From the NCBI GenBank assembly GCA_041654095.1, contig JBAZED010000006.1:1-64000 (forward strand): DNA of 64,000 bases, given 5' to 3'. Of the stretch, positions 49,955-59,046 are shown piece by piece. The notes beneath the pieces were generated by a model. It had not been told where the DNA came from and did no database searches. It worked only from the letters and a program-made list of their open reading frames with translations. Every line of letters starts with the position of its first letter. The first letter of the stretch is position 1. Source of the DNA: UBA1424 sp041654095 (GTDB lineage Bacteria > Bacillota_I > Bacilli_A > RFN20 > CAG-826). The position numbers and the translations under genes were made by a program.

Positions 49955-50258
49955 ACTAGATGAAGCTTTGGAAAACCTCAAACAAGAGATTGGCAACGAC
50001 TCGTTGATTCAAGAATATTTCCGACTCCGCAATTTGATTACAAGCAGTGAAGAAATTCGCAGTCTAAAAAAACAAATTGACGAGGCGCAAGTTTCTCTTT
50101 CTTTAAGCATGGGAAACGAAGAAGCCCATGCGGCTAAGAAGGCGGAATACGAACAACTAGTCGCTCTTTATGATGTGCATCCACTGATCAGCAATTTTTC
50201 AAACATTCAAATCGAAGTCCATGAATTTTTGAAAAATATCGCTGATTTGCTTGAATAA
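49947..50258 (+). CDS. ricA: YlbF/YmcA-family protein (RicA-like)
   Basis: This 103-aa helical protein has the YmcA/YlbF pattern, including IQEYFRLRNLITSSEEIRSLKKQI and a C-terminal amphipathic helix. In Bacillus, RicA (YmcA) with RicF and RicT forms the complex that guides RNase Y processing of mRNAs. Here it is in the same operon as rny and directly after miaB, as in Bacillus (ymcB-ymcA), which supports RicA over RicF. Confidence 0.85.
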   Translation: MSKLDEALENLKQEIGNDSLIQEYFRLRNLITSSEEIRSLKKQIDEAQVSLSLSMGNEEAHAAKKAEYEQLVALYDVHPLISNFSNIQIEVHEFLKNIADLLE

Positions 50259-50282
50259 AATATCATATATCGCCTTTTTAAC

Positions 50283-50288
50283 TATAAT
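50283..50288 (+). promoter_or_regulatory. -10 box of a probable leaderless miaA mRNA
   Basis: A perfect TATAAT is followed by 6 nt and then the miaA ATG, so the mRNA would begin at or next to the start codon. The -35 is poor (TATCAT at 50261-50266). Confidence 0.5.
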
Positions 50289-50294
50289 GTAATT

Positions 50295-51167
50295 ATGATT
50301 TACGTCATCACAGGGCCGACCAATACCGGCAAGGACAGCGTTGCTATCGAACTTGCCAAGTGCCTTGGCGGGGAAATTGTCAACGCCGACGCTTTTCATG
50401 TCTACAAGCAGCTGAAGATCGGAACAAATAAACCTCGTGATGAAGATTTTTTAGGCATTAAGCATCATCTTTTCGAGTATGTTGACGTCAGCGAAGATTA
50501 TTCAATCGCCCGCTATCAAAGCGATGCTCGCCAGATAATTGAAGACCTTATCGCTCGCAATATTCCCATCATACTTCTCGGCGGAAGCGGTTTATATATT
50601 AAAGCCGCTCTATACGATTACCGTTTCAAAGATGAAACACCGGTTGATCTTTCCGAATATGAAAAATTGAACAACGCCGAATTGCATACCATCCTTCGAA
50701 AAGTCGATGCCGCATCGGCGGATAGAATCCATCCTCATAATCGCCGTCGCGTCTTACGCGCTCTCCAAATATATTTTTCGCAAGGCAACAAGAAATCCGA
50801 TATTCCGGTGCTCAAAGACGAGGCTCCCATCTATGAGGCACAATTCTTTGGCGTCGAATTCGATCGGGCGGATTTATATCTCCGCATCGAAAAGCGCGTC
50901 CATCGCATGATGGAAGAGGGGCTCGAAGACGAGGCCAAATCTCTGCTTGCTAGATATGGGGACAAACAACAAGCTTTTTCTGCTATCGGCTATAAAGAAA
51001 TGATCGAGTATATTCATGGTCTTATCAGCAAGGAAGAAGCGATTTCGCAAATAATTGCGAATACGCGGCATTATGCCAAGCGTCAAATTACATTTGTCAG
51101 GCATCAATTTCCAATGCAATGGATAAAGAGCGCCGCGGATATCGTCGCGAACATCAAACATGGATAA
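50295..51167 (+). CDS. miaA: tRNA dimethylallyltransferase
   Basis: This 290-aa enzyme adds dimethylallyl to A37 of UNN-reading tRNAs. The P-loop GPTNTGKDSVAIELAK is slightly unusual (Asp after GK in place of Ser/Thr). Further segments are EIVNADAFHVYKQLKIGTNKP, HHLFEYVDVSEDYS, GGSGLYIKAALY and HPHNRRRVLRAL. No ribosome site precedes ATG 50295. It overlaps tcdA by 8 nt. Confidence 0.96.
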   Translation: MIYVITGPTNTGKDSVAIELAKCLGGEIVNADAFHVYKQLKIGTNKPRDEDFLGIKHHLFEYVDVSEDYSIARYQSDARQIIEDLIARNIPIILLGGSGLYIKAALYDYRFKDETPVDLSEYEKLNNAELHTILRKVDAASADRIHPHNRRRVLRALQIYFSQGNKKSDIPVLKDEAPIYEAQFFGVEFDRADLYLRIEKRVHRMMEEGLEDEAKSLLARYGDKQQAFSAIGYKEMIEYIHGLISKEEAISQIIANTRHYAKRQITFVRHQFPMQWIKSAADIVANIKHG

Positions 51168-51843
51168 ACGACTCGATCGCCTCGCTTCGCTGATTGGCGC
51201 AGACAAGGTTGAAAGTTTAAAGAACAAAACGGTGTTGATCGCCGGTTTAGGCGGGGTGGGTGGCACTTGCCTCGAAAGCTTGGCCCGTTCTGGAATAGGG
51301 AGTTTTTTGCTCGTCGACTTCGATAGAGTCGATGTCACGAATTTGAACCGCCAAATTCTCTTCGTTGAACAAAATATTGGTCAACTTAAAGTTGAAGCGG
51401 CAGCGAAAAGGCTTCTATCTATTTCTAAAGAAATAAAGGTCAAAATTTTTGCGTCTCATGTCGACGAAGAGCTTTTGAAGAACCTCGATGGCGAAGAAAT
51501 CGATTTCATCATCGACGCCATCGATTCGCCGCAGGCAAAAGAATGGTTAATTTCATATGCTTTCTATCGCGAGATAGCATTTATCTCTTCCCTTGGCATG
51601 GCCAACCGCCTCGATCCGACTGCCGTCCGCCTTTCGACATTAGACCTGACGACGGGTGACCCTCTCGCCAAGAAAATGCGCTCTCTCCTTCGCAAGCGAA
51701 ATATTGATCTGGCCAATGTCCCCGTGGTATGCTCCCTCGAAAAGCCAGTGTTGGATGGTCCGATTTTAGCGTCCGTCATGAACGTGCCTTCTGCGGCCGG
51801 GCTCGCCTTGGCGCATTACTGTTTGGAAAATCTATTAAAATAG
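51160..51843 (+). CDS. tcdA: tRNA threonylcarbamoyladenosine dehydratase (TcdA/CsdL-like)
   Basis: This 227-aa E1-like enzyme uses ATP to cyclise t6A37 in tRNAs. The nucleotide motif VLIAGLGGVGGTCLESLARSGIG is followed by VDFDRVDVTNLNRQI and DAIDSPQAK. The product lacks the zinc Cys pairs of ThiF/MoeB, and the C-terminus matches the TcdA group. It is co-translated with miaA. Both act on tRNA position 37. Confidence 0.9.
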   Translation: MDKRLDRLASLIGADKVESLKNKTVLIAGLGGVGGTCLESLARSGIGSFLLVDFDRVDVTNLNRQILFVEQNIGQLKVEAAAKRLLSISKEIKVKIFASHVDEELLKNLDGEEIDFIIDAIDSPQAKEWLISYAFYREIAFISSLGMANRLDPTAVRLSTLDLTTGDPLAKKMRSLLRKRNIDLANVPVVCSLEKPVLDGPILASVMNVPSAAGLALAHYCLENLLK

Positions 51844-51893
51844 ACTTAGCTATTGTAAAATTTCTAATAGTTAAATAACAGGAGCTATGCATT

Positions 51894-53510
51894 ATGTCAC
51901 TTTTGCCTATTGATCAAATTGCCAAACAAGTCGGCATTCCTGTCGATTATCTTGAATTATATGGAAAGTATAAAGCAAAGATTGACACAAGGATTTTTGA
52001 AATGCTCAAAGACATTCCCGACGGAAAGTTAGTTTTGGTGACGGCGATCACACCCACAAAAGCGGGCGAAGGCAAGACGACGACTTCCATCGCCCTCGCC
52101 GAAGGGATGGCGAAGATAAATCAAAAAGCCATGCTCTCACTTCGCGAACCATCATTGGGTCCGGTCTTCGGCATCAAAGGCGGAGCGACGGGCGGGGGGC
52201 TGGCATCAATCGATCCTCGCGACGATATCAATTTGCATTTTACCGGGGATATGCACGCCTTGACATCGAGCATTAATTTAATCGCGGCGATGATTGACAA
52301 CCACATTTTCCAAGGCAACGAATTGCAGATAAATCCCGATCGCATCGTGTGGAAGCGCGCGATGGACATGAACGATCGCGCTCTGCGCGAAATTATCGTC
52401 GGCCGCGGTCCGAAAAATGGGACTGAAAGAAAAGAGAATTTCGTGATTACAGTCGCCTCAGAACTGATGGCCATCTTATGCCTCGCCAGCGACGCGGAAG
52501 ATTTTCGAAATAGGGTTCAGCAGATTATTATTGCCTACAATTATCAAGACGAACCGATTCGCGTCAAGGATTTAAGAATTTCTCACGCCATCATGAAGTT
52601 GATGCGCGATGCTCTGAAACCCAATCTCGTGCAGACGATTGAAAATAATCCCGTCCTAATTCACGGCGGGCCATTTGCGAATATCGCCCACGGATGCAAT
52701 TCGCTCATCGCCTTGAAATTATCGCAAAAATTAGCGCCCATCTCGATTACGGAAGCAGGCTTTGGGGCTGATCTCGGCGCGGAGAAATTCTTTGATATTG
52801 CATGTCGATTTGGAAATATGAAACCCGATGGCGTCGTCGTCGTCGCAACCTTGCGGGCTTTGAAAATGCACGGCGGCCAACTATTAGAAAAAATCAGCGA
52901 GGAAAATGTCAATGCCTTGCTTAAAGGCGTTTGCAACCTTCGCATTCACCTTGAAAATATCAAAAAATTCGGCGTGCCTTGCATCGTGGCCATCAACCAT
53001 TTCGCCAGCGACCATCAAAGCGAGATTGAAGCCCTCGAAAAATGGTGCAAAGACAACAGTTACGCCGTCAGTTTTCTCGATGGCTATCTCAAGGGCGGCG
53101 AAGGAGCTGTCGACTTAGCGCAGAAAGTCATCAAGATGCTGGAGACTGAGCCTTCTTATTACCAGCCTTTGTATAAGTTGGATTTGAGCATCGAAGAAAA
53201 AATCGTAAAAATCTGCAAGCAAATATACCGAGCCGGGAAAGTTGATTTTGCGGACAAGGCTAGAGAGCAGATGGCGAAGTATGAGAAAATGGGTTATGGA
53301 CAATTTCCGGTCTGCATGGCAAAAACGCCCCTCTCGATGAGCGATAATCCCGAGGTCATCGGCGCTCCAGAAGGCTTTACCATCACGATTCGCGAATTAA
53401 ACCTTTCGGCGGGAGCGGGTTTCATCGTCGCCTTAACCGGTGATATCATGACGATGCCGGGACTGCCAAAAATACCGTCAGCCGTCCTCATGGAAGATTT
53501 TCCTTATTGA
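51894..53510 (+). CDS. fhs: Formate-tetrahydrofolate ligase
   Basis: This 538-aa enzyme makes 10-formyl-THF from formate, ATP and THF. It has the P-loop TPTKAGEGKTTTS, the family start PIDQIAKQVGIP, SLREPSLGPVFGIKGGATGGG and NLHFTGDMHA. About 15-20 residues shorter than many homologues. Ribosome site caggag about 9 nt before ATG. It appears to have its own leader, with no riboswitch. Confidence 0.97.
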   Translation: MSLLPIDQIAKQVGIPVDYLELYGKYKAKIDTRIFEMLKDIPDGKLVLVTAITPTKAGEGKTTTSIALAEGMAKINQKAMLSLREPSLGPVFGIKGGATGGGLASIDPRDDINLHFTGDMHALTSSINLIAAMIDNHIFQGNELQINPDRIVWKRAMDMNDRALREIIVGRGPKNGTERKENFVITVASELMAILCLASDAEDFRNRVQQIIIAYNYQDEPIRVKDLRISHAIMKLMRDALKPNLVQTIENNPVLIHGGPFANIAHGCNSLIALKLSQKLAPISITEAGFGADLGAEKFFDIACRFGNMKPDGVVVVATLRALKMHGGQLLEKISEENVNALLKGVCNLRIHLENIKKFGVPCIVAINHFASDHQSEIEALEKWCKDNSYAVSFLDGYLKGGEGAVDLAQKVIKMLETEPSYYQPLYKLDLSIEEKIVKICKQIYRAGKVDFADKAREQMAKYEKMGYGQFPVCMAKTPLSMSDNPEVIGAPEGFTITIRELNLSAGAGFIVALTGDIMTMPGLPKIPSAVLMEDFPY

Positions 53511-53512
53511 GT

Positions 53513-53734
53513 ATGCAAGTTATTAATTACCAACTATTTGACATCGTCGAAATGAAAAAGGAGCACCCGTGTCTTCACCGCACAAAAAAATTTCAGATTG
53601 TGCGCGTGGGTGCCGATATTAAAATCATGTGCTTGGGCTGCGGAAACGTCATCATGCTGACCCGCTATGACTTCAATAAGCGCATTCGCAAAGTTCTTAG
53701 CCACGAAGAAGCGCCAATAAAAAACGATAAATAG
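53513..53734 (+). CDS. DUF951 family small zinc-ribbon-like protein
   Basis: This 73-aa protein has the DUF951 pattern: FDIVEMKKEHPC, then IVRVGADIKIMCLGCGNVIMLTRYDF. The C-x2-C plus an earlier Cys/His can bind a metal ion. Function unknown. In Bacillus the homologue yyzM lies near parB and ychF. Here it overlaps the end of the fhs region (ATG 3 nt after its stop) and ychF is 5.3 kb downstream. Confidence 0.88.
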   Translation: MQVINYQLFDIVEMKKEHPCLHRTKKFQIVRVGADIKIMCLGCGNVIMLTRYDFNKRIRKVLSHEEAPIKNDK

Positions 53735-53768
53735 TTTTTAAGTTTACACCCTTATATATTGGTGTCAG

Positions 53769-54461
53769 ATGCAAACACCAGTTTTAAAGATTATCCAACT
53801 CAGCAAAACATTTTCGCTAGGCAAAAATGATTTTTTGGCACTTAAAGATATCTCGATCGCCTTTCCTAAAACCGGTTTCGTTCTCATATCAGGCAAGTCG
53901 GGATCAGGCAAATCGACGCTTCTCAATCTAATCGCCGGAATTCATAAGCCTTCTGAGGGTCACGTCTTTTATCGCGACAAAGCTATTGACGCGATGAGTG
54001 AAAGACACCTCTGTGCTTATCGAAATCGCGAACTGGGTTTCGTTTTTCAGCAGTATAACTTATTCGATAAGCAAAGCGTTTTGTTCAACGTGATTTTACC
54101 GCTGCTAATTGATGGAAAAGGAATCGCTAAAGCCTATGAGACTGGCGAGCAGCTCCTTAAACTATATGGCATGGAGGAGATGGCGAAAAGGGATGTCGCC
54201 AAATTGTCGGGAGGAGAGAAGCAGCGCGTCGCCATCATCCGAGCCATTATCAATAATCCGGCGATTGTCCTCGCTGATGAACCGACGGGTGCCCTCGATC
54301 GTCAAAATGCCGAAAGGACCATGCTTTTTCTTAAAGAAATATCTAGCGAACGCCTAGTCATTGTCGTCTCTCATGACCTCGAATTAGTCAGGAGCTATTC
54401 AACTCGTCATATCGAGATAAAAGATGGGAAAGTCGCCCATGATAGCGGGCCTATTTGCTAA
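53769..54461 (+). CDS. ABC transporter ATPase, MacB/LolD type
   Basis: This 230-aa ATPase has Walker A SGKSGSGKST, Q-loop FVFQQYNLFD, signature LSGGEKQR, Walker B VLADEPTGALD and switch His VSHD. The MacB/BceA-like pattern (FtsX-type permease partners) indicates mechanotransmission or peptide handling rather than bulk import. It is first of three genes. A weak dyad ACACC/GGTGT (53746-53765) precedes it. No two-component sensor is nearby. Confidence 0.93.
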   Translation: MQTPVLKIIQLSKTFSLGKNDFLALKDISIAFPKTGFVLISGKSGSGKSTLLNLIAGIHKPSEGHVFYRDKAIDAMSERHLCAYRNRELGFVFQQYNLFDKQSVLFNVILPLLIDGKGIAKAYETGEQLLKLYGMEEMAKRDVAKLSGGEKQRVAIIRAIINNPAIVLADEPTGALDRQNAERTMLFLKEISSERLVIVVSHDLELVRSYSTRHIEIKDGKVAHDSGPIC

Positions 54462-54470
54462 ATCGAAATT

Positions 54471-55850
54471 ATGAATTGGAAACAGCGTTTTGCGTGGCAC
54501 TATCTAAAAGAAAACACTCTTAAAAATACAATTTTGTGGCTCTCGTCTTTGATCAGCTTTTCTTCTTTGCTCCTCTCGCTTGGATTCTTCGTCGGCTCGA
54601 ATCAGCTCATTGATAACACGCAAGATAACTTACTTGATAGCCAACTCTTTATGGTCACAAAGCAGGAGAAAATATCCTCGAGCGAATCTCCTGTCGCGTT
54701 GGTGAAGACGTTGCGACCAAATCTCGAAGAGCTAAATTTTCTATCGACCTTGGCTCCTTCGGCGATAATCGCTAATGACTATCAAAAAATTTTCCCTGGT
54801 GACTGCGAATTGAAGCTTGATAGTCATAGTATTGAAAATGTCGTTTTTACACCTCTTCATAGTTTTCAACAACTCCATAGCAAAAAGCATCTATTAGTTA
54901 ACGGTGCAATTCCAAAAAGTGAAAACCTTGCAAAAATCGTCATTAATTCCACTTTTGCTGAGATATTAACCACAAACGTCGACTCGTTGATCGGTAAGAA
55001 AATCGAAGCGAGCATCACGAGCAAGATAATAGTTGCCGATAGCATCGGTTCACCGATTGAAGACTATTTTCTTTTACAAGAGCAACTTGAGATCTGCGCG
55101 GTATTTGATGAATTATCTTTTTTGAATAGTCCGAAAATCTTTTATTCATTTGTCGCTTTGGAAAAGAGGCTTGACGAATATGCTTTATACAATATTAGCA
55201 AATCGCTCCATCGCTTTATCTCGTGTCGCGAGATTTATCAAATAATTGGGAATGATCACTATTTAACGAATTACTCCCGAACGCTTTTTGTTCTCGATAA
55301 TAACGATTTTCGAAACCTTTCGTCTTTAGCGGTTAAATCGGCAATCGAGGATTCGCCGCTATCTATAGAATCGAACGCTCTGGTTATAAAAGACACTTAT
55401 CGAGATTTGACCAAAGCCGCTTTATACTCGATGTTGATTTTTGTGATAATTGCTTTTGCGGGACTATGCGCGATAATGGCGATCAGCGCCTATTCCAACT
55501 ATGTTTCCAAAAAGAGAGAATCGGCACTGCTCAGCTGCTTGGGAGCAGATAAAAGCGCGATTCTCAATATCTTCCTAAGGCAAAATCTATCAATCACCAT
55601 CTCAGCCGCTATTGCATCGCTATTCTTTTCGAAATTGATACAAGGTATCGCAAACTTATATTTCTATGAGCATTTTATGTTTGACGGCCTCATCGATATC
55701 CCCTTTTTCTCTTACCGGGATATTCCTATGGCGATTATTATTGTGCTGATAATCTTCGCTTTTATCACCACCTCGATATTCACGCTTATTCCCCTTTCCT
55801 TCTATAAAGGATTTTCACTAGCTGATGAGCTCAGGGATGGGACGAGTTGA
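54471..55850 (+). CDS. FtsX-like ABC permease
   Basis: This 459-aa membrane protein has one N-terminal transmembrane helix (about 20-45), a large extracytoplasmic region (about 46-320) and a C-terminal three-helix cluster (about 322-345, 370-395, 415-440). This is the MacB/FtsX fold. The cytoplasmic loop YVSKKRESALLSCLGADKSAI is the coupling loop for the ATPase. The gene is richer in A/T than its neighbours. It overlaps the next gene by 4 nt. Confidence 0.85.
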   Translation: MNWKQRFAWHYLKENTLKNTILWLSSLISFSSLLLSLGFFVGSNQLIDNTQDNLLDSQLFMVTKQEKISSSESPVALVKTLRPNLEELNFLSTLAPSAIIANDYQKIFPGDCELKLDSHSIENVVFTPLHSFQQLHSKKHLLVNGAIPKSENLAKIVINSTFAEILTTNVDSLIGKKIEASITSKIIVADSIGSPIEDYFLLQEQLEICAVFDELSFLNSPKIFYSFVALEKRLDEYALYNISKSLHRFISCREIYQIIGNDHYLTNYSRTLFVLDNNDFRNLSSLAVKSAIEDSPLSIESNALVIKDTYRDLTKAALYSMLIFVIIAFAGLCAIMAISAYSNYVSKKRESALLSCLGADKSAILNIFLRQNLSITISAAIASLFFSKLIQGIANLYFYEHFMFDGLIDIPFFSYRDIPMAIIIVLIIFAFITTSIFTLIPLSFYKGFSLADELRDGTS

Positions 55851-58645
55851 AGTTAAATTCGATTACTAAACAATACGGAAATAGGAAAGCGCTCGATGAC
55901 TTTACCTGTCACTTTCCAAAGTGCGGTTTGATCGCGGTCGTCGGGCCTTCCGGGTGTGGGAAGACAACGCTGCTAAACATCATGGCGGGACTCGATCAAA
56001 ATTACGATGGGGAAGTCATGTTTCGACAGATATCGTTAAAGGAATTAAGCGGGGACGACTTAAGTTTTTACCGCCTATATAACATCGGTTATGTCTTTCA
56101 AGATTTTCGCCTCTTTGATGTCGATACCGTCGCGGATAATCTTCTGATTCCACTCGACATGGTCAGCCGAGACGAGCCAGCGAGCAAACAGCGGTACATC
56201 GACTTCATACTGGACTTGGTTTCGATGAGGACCAAGAGAGACGTTAAAATTAATCTTCTGTCCGGCGGCGAAAAGCAAAGAGTTGCGATAGCGCGCGCTC
56301 TTATGAATAATCCGAGCGTTTTACTCTGCGATGAGCCGACGGGAGCGCTGGATGAAAATAACGCGGCCGCGGTTATGGAAATCCTCAAGGGCATTTCGAA
56401 GCAGAAACTGGTTGTTGTCGTCACTCACGATGAGGCGCTCATCAAGAAATACTGCACGGAAATAATAAGGCTTAAAGATGGTCGCATCATCGAAGCAAAA
56501 AAGTTTCAGCACAACAATGATTCTTCAAGAAGAGTAATCAGCAAAATAATGATTGATGAAGGACATCGGCGGATGCCGTTAAAGACGATGTTTCGGCGCG
56601 CATTTTCGATTATTAAGACAAAGAAGCATCGATTAATTCTGAATAACGCGATGATGTCGTTAGGTTTACTCGGCGTCGGGCTTAGCATCATCATGTCCTT
56701 TTCCATCTCCGACCGCATCGTCGCAGGTTTTTCGAAAGTAATAAGCGACGATATGATTGTCATGTCGAATAAAAAAGAAGCCTCGGCAATCATGAGCGCT
56801 TATAGCGCGGGCTACGATAATGTCGTAAAAATACGCGAAGCTTATGAGGACTACATTAAAGACATAGGTGTCTCTTACGCGGTCAATTTTGAATCGTTTT
56901 TTCAAGACCGCGATGAACTGTTCATCTCCTCGACGGCGCACAAGATTGTATTACCTCGTTTTACGACTCGGCAGATCAATGATTTTTATTGGCTCGACGA
57001 TGAAGTGAAAAGCCGCGTCGTCTACCCCCAGCGAATGACCAGTCTTGCTGATGACGAAATAGTCATCGGCCTTCCTTACAACGATATGGTCGGGTTGTGT
57101 TATGCCCTGAGAATTGAACGAGATTACGAATCGCTTGGCGACTATCTTCAAAATACGAAAACTCTCGTTACTTTAGGTATCGCTAATCAAGAGTGGCAGT
57201 ATGAAGATGAGCAACTTTTTTCTCTATCTGGCATCATCGAAACGGAAGCGTCAGCTCTTTTTCATACCAATCATCTTTGGAGCGAATACGTTTTTGAAGA
57301 TAAAATGCGCCTTCCGAGCATCGATGGTGGGCCCTACGAATTACCTTGGCAAATGGCCAAAACATATTTTCTGAGAACGCGATTGAATCCAGAACTCTTT
57401 CTTGAAAAGGTGATGTTTGACAAAAACTTAACCGACTATGTCTTTGAAATGGCGGGATTTGTTCATCACCCGACGCATTGTCCGATAAGCGGTCCGTGTT
57501 TACTTGATCGCCTACTCGTGTATCACGCCGATAAGGAGACCATCGATTTAAGCAGACTTGCCTCGATATTAAAAAGCGAGCGCAAGCTTCAGAATTATAT
57601 CTATGCTTCAGATAGTGGCTATTACTATCATCCCCATTCATTTCTGGCTGGCTTTGCCAAGAATGTCTTAATCTCGTTGAGCAAGGCGCAAATCGAAACG
57701 GCGATTGACGCCGATAGCTTGTTGCAGAACAATTCCGAAAACGCCTTTCTCGATCCGCCTCCCGGAGTCGTCCAAGGAAGCATTCACACAAGCTTGACTG
57801 GCGGCTTGGGTTTTTCGAGCGACTTGGACGATCTTATCTACGGAATTAAACCGCAGAACCTCAATCAAATAGCTGTTACAGAAGGCTTGGCAAATCACTT
57901 GTCAACACCCCTGGAAATAATGGGCAAAACACTGCATATCGCCGTGAATTACAGCGACATTCGCTACGACAATGAGCGGATTGAAAAACAATATGCATTA
58001 ATCGAAGTGGAAATCGTGGGAATTGTTCGCGGCAGTCAAATCGCCATGCACCACAACCCGTATTGGAGCGTCGGTTTTTTTCAAATAAAAGCTGGAGTAA
58101 GCGCCTTTGAACTCATCCCTAAACACGTCATTTTCAAGATCCGAAACACCGATTCTCGCGGCGCCTTTATCGAGCACCTGACGAGCGAGTACGACGATTT
58201 CGCGTTTTATAACCCAATGGCATCGATCAGCGCTGGGCTCGACGAGACGATGAGTTTTGTAAAAACGGTGCTAGTCTCCCTTTCATTTCTCTCCGTCACT
58301 TCATCGCTCTTTCTCTTCTTCCTCGTCATGTTCGTGACGATCGAAGAAAATCGCAAAGACATCATTTTAATGGACTATTTGGGTATTCCAAAAAGCGAAA
58401 TTCGAAAGTCATTTATCGTTTGCGGGTTGATGATCACATCGTTAGCTTTTTTATTGGCCAGCGCGGAAACGGTGGCGGTCGATTTCCTTATAACACATGT
58501 TATCGGCGGTTACATCGGCACAAACATACCTTACATTTTTGATCCAAAACCTTTGCTTGCCATTCTTTCTATTGCGATTATTATCGCCTATCTAGCAACG
58601 AGAGCGGCTTTTGAAAAGCAATATAAATTTGTTAAAAAAAGATAG
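55847..58645 (+). CDS. ABC ATPase-FtsX permease fusion
   Basis: This 932-aa protein carries an N-terminal ATPase (about 1-215; Walker A GPSGCGKTT, signature LLSGGEKQR, CDEPTGALD), a linker, transmembrane helix 1 (about 270-290), a large extracytoplasmic domain (about 300-800), and a C-terminal three-helix cluster (about 805-925) with coupling loop EENRKDIILMDYLGIPKSEI. It is MacB-like but without the coiled-coil stalk. With the preceding ATPase and permease it may form a heteromeric complex. Substrate unknown. Antimicrobial-peptide defence, lipoprotein release or adhesion are alternatives. Confidence 0.87.
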   Translation: MKLNSITKQYGNRKALDDFTCHFPKCGLIAVVGPSGCGKTTLLNIMAGLDQNYDGEVMFRQISLKELSGDDLSFYRLYNIGYVFQDFRLFDVDTVADNLLIPLDMVSRDEPASKQRYIDFILDLVSMRTKRDVKINLLSGGEKQRVAIARALMNNPSVLLCDEPTGALDENNAAAVMEILKGISKQKLVVVVTHDEALIKKYCTEIIRLKDGRIIEAKKFQHNNDSSRRVISKIMIDEGHRRMPLKTMFRRAFSIIKTKKHRLILNNAMMSLGLLGVGLSIIMSFSISDRIVAGFSKVISDDMIVMSNKKEASAIMSAYSAGYDNVVKIREAYEDYIKDIGVSYAVNFESFFQDRDELFISSTAHKIVLPRFTTRQINDFYWLDDEVKSRVVYPQRMTSLADDEIVIGLPYNDMVGLCYALRIERDYESLGDYLQNTKTLVTLGIANQEWQYEDEQLFSLSGIIETEASALFHTNHLWSEYVFEDKMRLPSIDGGPYELPWQMAKTYFLRTRLNPELFLEKVMFDKNLTDYVFEMAGFVHHPTHCPISGPCLLDRLLVYHADKETIDLSRLASILKSERKLQNYIYASDSGYYYHPHSFLAGFAKNVLISLSKAQIETAIDADSLLQNNSENAFLDPPPGVVQGSIHTSLTGGLGFSSDLDDLIYGIKPQNLNQIAVTEGLANHLSTPLEIMGKTLHIAVNYSDIRYDNERIEKQYALIEVEIVGIVRGSQIAMHHNPYWSVGFFQIKAGVSAFELIPKHVIFKIRNTDSRGAFIEHLTSEYDDFAFYNPMASISAGLDETMSFVKTVLVSLSFLSVTSSLFLFFLVMFVTIEENRKDIILMDYLGIPKSEIRKSFIVCGLMITSLAFLLASAETVAVDFLITHVIGGYIGTNIPYIFDPKPLLAILSIAIIIAYLATRAAFEKQYKFVKKR

Positions 58646-58724
58646 ATAAATTACGATAGCAATGTTATTATATCTCGGTGAGTTATATGACTCGCAAACA
58701 CTCTAGAAGAAAGGTTAGGATTTC

Positions 58725-58922
58725 ATGAAGGGAACAGTCAAAATGTTCAATAAGGAAAAAGGTTACGGCTTCATTCATACCGAAGACAACACCGATGTCT
58801 TTTTCCATTATTCATCCTTAGTCATGGACGACTACAAGACCGCCGAAGTTGGCGAACAAGTAGAATTCGATGTTGAGGAATCTGCTCGTGGCTTAAGAGC
58901 TGCGAACATCAAGAAGATTTAA
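58725..58922 (+). CDS. csp: Cold-shock domain protein
   Basis: This 65-aa RNA chaperone starts MKGTVKMFNKEKGYGFIHTE, with RNP1 KGYGFIHT and RNP2 DVFFHYSSL, ending LRAANIKKI. An 80-nt leader with agaaagg precedes ATG, and a strong terminator follows. It is a single-gene unit. Confidence 0.97.
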   Translation: MKGTVKMFNKEKGYGFIHTEDNTDVFFHYSSLVMDDYKTAEVGEQVEFDVEESARGLRAANIKKI

Positions 58923-58948
58923 GCTACACATTAAGTCATTGAACATGT

Positions 58949-58975
58949 AAGCCCTAATTTATTAGGGCTTTTTCT
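58949..58975 (+). terminator. Intrinsic terminator of csp
   Basis: AAGCCCTAA (58949-58957) pairs with TTAGGGCTT (58962-58970) over TTTA, followed by Ts. Confidence 0.9.
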
Positions 58976-59046
58976 TTGCTATCTTACTATCTCGACATCG
59001 TTGTTATATAATAACAATGCTTAACAGTAAACGAGGGAGAGTTTCA

